From positions 1-5,056 of the forward strand of contig DATCSE010000495.1 of NCBI GenBank assembly GCA_036568605.1: a DNA stretch of 5,056 nt, written 5' to 3'. The number at the start of each line of letters is the position of its first letter. Within the stretch, counting starts at the first letter, position 1. Of this stretch, positions 1-5,056 are shown one piece after another. This stretch comes from DATCSE01 sp036568605 (GTDB lineage Bacteria > Pseudomonadota > Gammaproteobacteria > Burkholderiales > Burkholderiaceae_C). The notes below the pieces were generated by a model. That model searched no databases. It was given only the letters and a program-made list of their open reading frames with translations, and had not been told where the DNA came from. A program made the position numbers and the translations under genes.

Positions 1-496
1 CCTGCGGCTCGTCCATCAGCCCGCCGAACAGCGCGTTCTCGCCGATGCCGGTCGCGATCTTCGGCGACATGAAGAACGGCTTGTTGAAGTCCTCGGGGCG
101 CAACTCCAGCCAGACCTTCTCGTCCTTCTGGTACATCGTGAACAGGCCGCCGTCGATCTTCTTCGCGTCCTTGATCACGTTGGCGAACGGCTGCGGGCTG
201 CCGGGCGGCGCGGTGGCCGGTTGCGGGGTGCCCGGCGGCACGCCGGAAGGCGGCGGCGGCGCGGTGTTCGCGGCCGTCTGCGGCGGCCGCGCCGCGGTGC
301 CGCCATTGGCGCTGGCCGCGCCGGCCGGCGCACTGGCGGCCCCGGCGGCCGGCTTGGCGGCACCGGCCGAGGCGGTCGTCGTCGCGTCCGGGTTCAGCGA
401 GGCGCAACCGGCGAGCAAGGCCGCCGCGGCCAGCATCGAGAGCGCGAACCGGCCGGACGAAAAAGGAATAACGGAGGGCTGGGAAAACGTCGTCAT
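1..496 (-). CDS. Lipoprotein, probable zinc-dependent metalloprotease (DUF5118/DUF5117 type), N-terminal part only
   Basis: The reading frame is open from the ATG at 496 to the left edge, giving 165 codons; the C-terminal part is outside the window. Seen: an N-region with a single Arg (R16), a hydrophobic stretch at residues 17-29 and a lipobox L-A-G-C with the lipidated Cys at residue 31. Residues +2/+3 are Ala-Ser, not Asp, which favours outer-membrane sorting over inner-membrane retention. Residues 32-103 are a low-complexity Ala/Pro/Gly linker. An ordered domain begins near residue 104 (PFANVIKDAKKIDGGLFTMY), followed by KVWLEL and KPFFMSPKIATGIGE. That pattern resembles, from memory, the start of large secreted proteins with DUF5118, DUF5117 and a C-terminal HExxH metalloprotease domain. 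The catalytic motif lies off-window, so protease activity is inferred. An in-frame ATG at 511 would add five residues (MTARD); neither start has a clear Shine-Dalgarno. The 496 start gives the more usual signal-peptide length. Confidence 0.7.
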   Translation of the reverse strand, partial: MTTFSQPSVIPFSSGRFALSMLAAAALLAGCASLNPDATTTASAGAAKPAAGAASAPAGAASANGGTAARPPQTAANTAPPPPSGVPPGTPQPATAPPGSPQPFANVIKDAKKIDGGLFTMYQKDEKVWLELRPEDFNKPFFMSPKIATGIGENALFGGLMDEPQ

Positions 497-521
497 GTCT
501 CGCGCCGTCATCGTCGAATGA

Positions 522-550
522 AACAGGGCGGCACGCAAAGCATGCCGCCC
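522..550 (-). terminator. Probable intrinsic terminator downstream of ettA
   Basis: Positions 526-536 and 540-550 form an 11-bp stem with one T-G wobble (8 outer pairs perfect, GGGCGGCA with TGCCGCCC) around a 3-nt TTT loop when read on the minus strand. The stem is followed on that strand by TGTTTCATT, a short and imperfect T run. It lies about 90 nt past the ettA stop codon in the right orientation. The weak T run leaves open that it is a leader hairpin of the next gene, whose start codon is only 14-29 nt further on. Confidence 0.6.
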
Positions 551-557
551 GATCTGA

Positions 558-597
558 GCCGCTGGGCGGTCATCGGTTCAACGATTCTGCCAGCGGC
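558..597. repeat. Inverted repeat with nested small palindrome after ettA
   Basis: Perfect 8-bp arms GCCGCTGG (558-565) and CCAGCGGC (590-597) flank a 24-nt loop that holds a second small inverted repeat, ATCG (572-575) with CGAT (582-585). It sits between the ettA stop codon and the terminator-like hairpin, so transcripts of ettA would carry two hairpins in tandem. It may protect the 3' end or assist termination; no T run follows it, so it is unlikely to terminate by itself. It also overlaps a weak promoter-like pair for the downstream lipoprotein gene: TTGAAC at 581-576, an 18-nt spacer, then TCAGAT at 557-552. Confidence 0.45.
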
Positions 598-637
598 ACG
601 GCGCCCTGCACGCCGCCGCCCCACGCCGACGTGAGAT

Positions 638-2302
<1,665 letters not shown>

Positions 2303-2327
2303 GGGAAATGCGGCTTTCTGAAGCAAA

Positions 2328-2349
2328 GCGCGCGGCCGAATCCGCGCGC
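2328..2349 (-). other. GC-only stem-loop in the ettA leader
   Basis: GCGCGCGG (2328-2335) and CCGCGCGC (2342-2349) form a perfect 8-bp stem with a 6-nt loop. It ends 25 nt before the ettA ATG. If the -10 box at 2359-2364 is real, transcription begins near 2352, so this hairpin would be at or within a few bases of the 5' end of the ettA mRNA. Read as a 3' element of the upstream Bug gene it is followed by TTTGCTT, a poor T run. A terminator is therefore possible but less likely, because it would also block ettA. Confidence 0.5.
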
Positions 2350-2358
2350 GAATGCGCC

Positions 2359-2364
2359 ATTATC
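2359..2364 (-). promoter_or_regulatory. Candidate -10 box of ettA
   Basis: GATAAT on the minus strand, preceded by GGG and lying in very GC-rich DNA, matches five of six bases of the sigma-70 consensus TATAAT. A start point about 7 nt downstream gives a leader of roughly 50 nt to the ATG at 2302. No good -35 hexamer is visible at 16-18 nt spacing (the region reads CCGGGC), so recognition may depend on an extended -10 or an activator. It lies between the Bug gene stop (2398) and ettA, which argues that ettA has its own promoter. Confidence 0.5.
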
Positions 2365-2397
2365 CCCGCGACCGCCCGCCAGCCCGGGCGCCGCCGA

Positions 2398-3381
2398 TCA
2401 GCTCTTGAGCTTCAGGATGTAGGTCAGCGCACTGGCCATCGCCTGGTTCACTTCGAGGAAAGACGCAAGGTCCGCCCCTTCCATCCAGAAGTTGTCCCAG
2501 TTGTTACGTGCGATGGTCTGCTTCCACCCGTCGGTGGCCACGCTGCGCCGCACGGCATCGAGCAGCGCGGCCCGCCGCGATGCCGGCACTGCCTTGCCAG
2601 TGAAGACGCCGCGCCAGTTCGCGATCTCGGCATCCACCCCCTGCTGCTGCACCGACGGCATGCCCTGGAAAGACCTTCGGGACGACACGCCGATCGCCCG
2701 CAGCTTGCCGCGGGCGATGTGCTCGCTGAACTCGCTGTAGCCCGAGATCCCGGCCAGGGCCTTGCCGGATTCCACCGCCGCGGTCACCTCGGCGCCGCCC
2801 GGGTACGGCTGGTAGTTCAGTCCCGCGGTGTGGCCCGCCGCGCGCGCCAGCAGGCCGGCGAACATGTGATCGACGCCACCGGCGGATCCGCCGGCGATCG
2901 CCGTGCTGGCCGGCTCGGCGCGCAGCTTCGCGATCAGGTCGCCGGCGGTCCGGATGGGCGAGTCGGCGCGCACCGCGACCACCTCGTAGTCGCTGGTCAA
3001 CCGCGCCAGCGGCGCGATGCGGCTCATGTCCACCGCGGGCCTCTGCAGCGCAACGGCGCCGACCATCACCATCCCGGAGATCAGCATGGCATCGGGATCC
3101 GCATCGTATTTCTCGACGTAGCGAGCCAGCCCGACGGTGCCGCCCTTGCCGCCGATGTTCTCGTAGTCCACCTGCGTCACCGCACCGGCGGCCACCATGG
3201 CGGCGCCCAGCGCACGGCCGGTCTGGTCCCAGCCGCCGCCCTCGTTGGCGGGGATGACGATGTGCAGCTTCGGCAACGCGGGCGCAGGCTTCGCCGCCTG
3301 GGCGCGGGCCAGCGGCGCGATGCCGGCCGCCGCCGATCCGATGAGCCATGAGTTGAAGATGCGTCGCGTCGCAAGAGGCAT
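2398..3381 (-). CDS. Bug/TctC-family periplasmic substrate-binding protein
   Basis: A complete 327-residue protein of the Bug family (tripartite tricarboxylate transporter receptor, TctC-like, COG3181 type), usual length for the family. The N-terminus reads TRRIFNSWLIGSAAAGI, a twin-arginine-like n-region and hydrophobic core, with a signal-peptidase I site after A27-Q28-A29. Mature-domain landmarks: IVIPANEGGGWDQTGRALG at 41-59, ENIGGKGG at 74-81, AGGSAGGVDH at 163-172, YPGGAEVTAAVESG at 193-206, and the late block from MPSVQQQGV through W256 and the KAVP turn at 263-266. Family members bind carboxylates or other small polar organic acids in the periplasm and pass them to TctA/TctB; the ligand here cannot be read from sequence. 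No tctA, tctB or sensor gene lies in the window, so this is an isolated copy as far as can be seen. The ATG at 3381 is chosen because the signal peptide begins there; a GTG at 3558 would add 59 residues without family resemblance. Only a weak CGAGA precedes the start. Confidence 0.9.
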   Translation of the reverse strand: MPLATRRIFNSWLIGSAAAGIAPLARAQAAKPAPALPKLHIVIPANEGGGWDQTGRALGAAMVAAGAVTQVDYENIGGKGGTVGLARYVEKYDADPDAMLISGMVMVGAVALQRPAVDMSRIAPLARLTSDYEVVAVRADSPIRTAGDLIAKLRAEPASTAIAGGSAGGVDHMFAGLLARAAGHTAGLNYQPYPGGAEVTAAVESGKALAGISGYSEFSEHIARGKLRAIGVSSRRSFQGMPSVQQQGVDAEIANWRGVFTGKAVPASRRAALLDAVRRSVATDGWKQTIARNNWDNFWMEGADLASFLEVNQAMASALTYILKLKS

Positions 3382-3489
3382 GTAAGTCTCGGCAGGTTGT
3401 TGCAGCGGGGCTGCAGCGTAGCGGCGGCCGAGCCCCGGCGCCACGATGCCCGCGCACGAAAACGCCGAGCCGGCCCAGCAAGTCACGAA

Positions 3490-3509
3490 TTCGAGGAACG
3501 TTCGGAACG
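3490..3509. promoter_or_regulatory. Overlapping palindromes, candidate operator
   Basis: Three inverted repeats overlap here: TTC-GAG-GAA (3490-3498), the perfect 8-bp palindrome GAACGTTC (3496-3503) and CGTTC-G-GAACG (3499-3509). The hexamer GGAACG also occurs twice as a direct repeat (3495-3500 and 3504-3509). The cluster lies about 110 bp upstream of the Bug gene start and about 60 bp upstream of the rhlE -10 candidate, a usual place for a regulator site serving one or both genes. No regulator gene is in the window, and short palindromes of this size can arise by chance. Confidence 0.3.
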
Positions 3510-3569
3510 CGGCGCCAGTGTGGGCGGGTCCGCGCCGTGGCCTTCGGCATCGCGGCACGACGAGCCCGA

Positions 3570-3575
3570 TACAAT
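3570..3575 (+). promoter_or_regulatory. Candidate -10 box of rhlE
   Basis: TACAAT (context GCCCGATACAATCC) matches five of six bases of the sigma-70 -10 consensus and stands out in the GC-rich surroundings. A start near 3582 would give a leader of about 137 nt before the ATG at 3719. No clear -35 hexamer is seen at 16-18 nt; TTCGGC at 3543-3548 is 21 nt away, which is too far. Confidence 0.45.
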
Positions 3576-3658
3576 CCGCGCATCGACGCAGTCTCCAGTC
3601 ATTGCGCCGAGGTCAGTTCCGACAGAGCCGCAAGCGCTCGCCACTGTCCTTCTCTTCT

Positions 3659-3694
3659 GCCTGCGACTGGCGCCCTGCATTGCGGGCGACAGGC
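3659..3694 (+). other. Stem-loop in the predicted rhlE 5' leader
   Basis: An inner stem pairs CGCCC (3671-3675) with GGGCG (3684-3688), continued past a bulged T3676 by GC (3677-3678) with GC (3682-3683), closing a 3-nt ATT loop. An outer stem pairs GCCTG (3659-3663) with CAGGC (3690-3694) across an asymmetric internal loop. The structure ends 24 nt before the rhlE start codon. It could influence mRNA stability or translation, but GC-rich sequence forms such structures easily. Confidence 0.35.
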
Positions 3695-3718
3695 CGACGT
3701 CCTCCAACAAATCCAACG

Positions 3719-5056
3719 ATGTCCTTCGATACCCTCGGCTTGGCCGAGCCCTTGCTGCGTGCCGTTCGCGAAACCGGCTACACGACGCCGACGCCTATCC
3801 AGGCGCAGGCCATTCCCGCGGTGCTGACCGGCGGCGATCTGATGGGTGGCGCGCAGACCGGCACCGGCAAGACCGCCGGCTTCACGTTGCCGCTGCTGCA
3901 CCGCCTGATGCAGAAGCCCGCCGTGCGCGACGCACGCGGCCGCCTGCCGATCCGCGCGCTGATCCTCACGCCGACCCGCGAGCTCGCCGCGCAGGTCGAG
4001 GAAAGCGTGCAGACCTACGGCAAGTACAGCGGCCTCACCAGCATGGTGATGTTCGGCGGCGTCGGCATGCAGCCGCAGATCGACAAGCTCAAGCGCGGCG
4101 TCGACATCCTGGTCGCGACGCCGGGCCGCCTGCTGGACCACCACCAGCAAGGCACGCTGGACCTGAAGCACGTCGAGATCTTCGTGCTCGACGAGGCCGA
4201 CCGCATGCTGGACATGGGCTTCATCCACGACATCAAGAAGGTGCTCGCGGTGCTGCCCACCCAGAAGCAGAGCCTGCTGTTCTCGGCGACCTTCAGCGAC
4301 GAGATCAAGGCGCTCGCCGACCGGCTGCTGAACAAGCCGGCGCTGATCGAGGTCGCGCGCCGCAACCAGACCGCCGACACGATCGCGCAGAAGGTGCACC
4401 CGGTCGGCCGCGAGCTGAAGAAGGATCTGCTCGTGCACCTGATCAAGCAGAACGACTGGCACCAGGTGCTGGTCTTCACGCGCATGAAGCACGGCGCGAA
4501 CCGGCTCGTCGAGCACCTGATGAAGAACGACATCAGCGCGATGGCGATCCACGGCAACAAGAGCCAGAGCGCGCGCACCAAGGCGCTGGCCGACTTCAAG
4601 AGCGGCGAGCTGCAGGTGCTGGTCGCGACCGACATCGCGGCGCGCGGCATCGACATCGACCAGCTCCCGCACGTCGTCAACTACGAGCTGCCCAACGTGC
4701 CCGAGGACTACGTGCACCGCATCGGCCGCACCGGACGCGCCGGCGCGCAGGGCGAGGCGGTGTCGCTGGTGTGCGTCGACGAGAACGGCTTCCTGCGCGA
4801 CATCGAGAAGCTGATCAAGCGCGAGATCCCGAAGGAGGTGATCGCCGAGTTCGCGCCGCACCCGAGCGAACGGCCCGAGCCCATCGTGCTCGGCCGCATG
4901 GTGATAGGCGAAGGCGCGGGCGGGCGCCGCGGCGGACATCGGCACCACGCGAGCCACGGCGCGCCGCGCGGAGAGCCGAGCGGGCACGGCCGCGGCGGCG
5001 CGCATGCCGGCCATGGCGGCGGAAACCACAACAGCAACAGCGGGCATGGCGGTAAC
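3719..5056 (+). CDS. rhlE: RhlE-type DEAD-box ATP-dependent RNA helicase, 3' end off-window
   Basis: The frame is open from the ATG at 3719 to the right edge (446 codons). All DEAD-box motifs are present: F3 with the Q motif ending at Q28, motif I AQTGTGKT 45-52, Ia PTRELA 85-90, Ib TPGR 134-137, II DEAD 158-161, III SAT 189-191, IV LVFTRMK 251-257, V ATDIAARGID 303-312 and VI HRIGRTGR 333-340. The N-terminus MSFDTLGL and the SLVCVDE..LRDIEKLI segment after motif VI support RhlE over DbpA, SrmB or CsdA. It unwinds short RNA duplexes using ATP and acts in ribosome assembly and RNA turnover in the cytoplasm (family knowledge). From about residue 399 the protein becomes a Gly/His/Arg-rich disordered tail with nine His between 401 and 446; tails of this region in RhlE proteins usually bind RNA. 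No Shine-Dalgarno is visible: the bases before ATG read CAACAAATCCAACG. The gene is transcribed away from its left neighbour. Confidence 0.95.
   Translation, partial: MSFDTLGLAEPLLRAVRETGYTTPTPIQAQAIPAVLTGGDLMGGAQTGTGKTAGFTLPLLHRLMQKPAVRDARGRLPIRALILTPTRELAAQVEESVQTYGKYSGLTSMVMFGGVGMQPQIDKLKRGVDILVATPGRLLDHHQQGTLDLKHVEIFVLDEADRMLDMGFIHDIKKVLAVLPTQKQSLLFSATFSDEIKALADRLLNKPALIEVARRNQTADTIAQKVHPVGRELKKDLLVHLIKQNDWHQVLVFTRMKHGANRLVEHLMKNDISAMAIHGNKSQSARTKALADFKSGELQVLVATDIAARGIDIDQLPHVVNYELPNVPEDYVHRIGRTGRAGAQGEAVSLVCVDENGFLRDIEKLIKREIPKEVIAEFAPHPSERPEPIVLGRMVIGEGAGGRRGGHRHHASHGAPRGEPSGHGRGGAHAGHGGGNHNSNSGHGGN

Larger units (their letters stand above)
3382..3718. other. Divergent intergenic region between the Bug gene and rhlE
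   Basis: This 337-bp stretch separates two divergent start codons and must hold both 5' regions. Visible elements are a palindrome cluster (3490-3509), a -10-like box for rhlE (3570-3575) and a hairpin in the predicted rhlE leader (3659-3694). I found no convincing promoter for the Bug gene; TACGCT at 3420-3415 on the minus strand is only a 3/6 match and lacks a -35 partner. No tRNA or known riboswitch is recognisable. Reading frames across it are low-complexity Arg/Ala frames typical of GC-rich noncoding DNA. Confidence 0.6.

Noticed and set aside
246..300. GC-rich palindromic stretch that could form hairpins
   Set aside because: It lies inside the Ala/Pro linker coding region of the lipoprotein; such pairing is expected from GCC/GGC-rich codons.
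45..521. Plus-strand open frame of 158 codons opposite the lipoprotein gene
   Set aside because: The minus strand gives a signal peptide, lipobox and an ordered domain. The plus-strand frame is Ala/Gly/Pro-rich because it complements the linker.
2303..2326. Eight-residue extension of EttA from a TTG at 2326
   Set aside because: The family N-terminus is MAQYVYTMNRV, which begins at the ATG at 2302.
3382..3558. 59-residue N-terminal extension of the Bug protein from a GTG at 3558
   Set aside because: The added residues are unlike the family and would bury the export signal, which starts at the ATG at 3381.
3599..5047. Long open frame on the minus strand opposite rhlE (482 codons)
   Set aside because: The opposite strand encodes a helicase with every DEAD-box motif in order. 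The antisense translation is low-complexity and resembles no family.

Overview
The window is very GC-rich, with strong G/C preference at third codon positions. Its gene content (a Bug/TctC-type solute-binding protein, an EttA-type ABC-F protein, an RhlE helicase and a DUF5117/5118-type metalloprotease lipoprotein) fits a betaproteobacterium of the order Burkholderiales. This placement rests on gene families and composition only, since no rRNA or other marker is present.

Layout from left to right. Positions 1-496, minus strand: the N-terminal 165 codons of a lipoprotein, probably the zinc-dependent metalloprotease family; it runs off the left edge. Positions 497-637: a short intergenic stretch with two inverted repeats, the second a plausible intrinsic terminator for the next gene. 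Positions 638-2302, minus: complete ettA. Positions 2303-2397: a short gap with a good -10 box and an 8-bp GC-only hairpin. Positions 2398-3381, minus: a complete periplasmic Bug/TctC substrate-binding protein. Positions 3382-3718: a 337-bp divergent intergenic region with an rhlE promoter candidate, a palindrome cluster and a hairpin in the predicted rhlE leader. Positions 3719-5056, plus: rhlE, with a complete helicase core and a His/Gly-rich tail that runs off the right edge.

The three minus-strand genes run in the same direction (tctC, then ettA, then the metalloprotease), but the gaps hold hairpins and a separate promoter candidate, so they look like individually controlled units rather than a tight operon. 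ettA and rhlE both act on RNA or translation; the other two encode a periplasmic protein and a lipid-anchored envelope protein. Nothing in the sequence ties the four into one pathway.

I see no mobile element, CRISPR array, tRNA, rRNA or defence locus, and no evidence of a new multi-gene system. The points that deserve a second look are small: hairpins placed just upstream of two start codons, weak or absent Shine-Dalgarno sequences at all four genes, a His/Gly-rich RhlE tail, and an isolated Bug protein with a twin-arginine-like signal.
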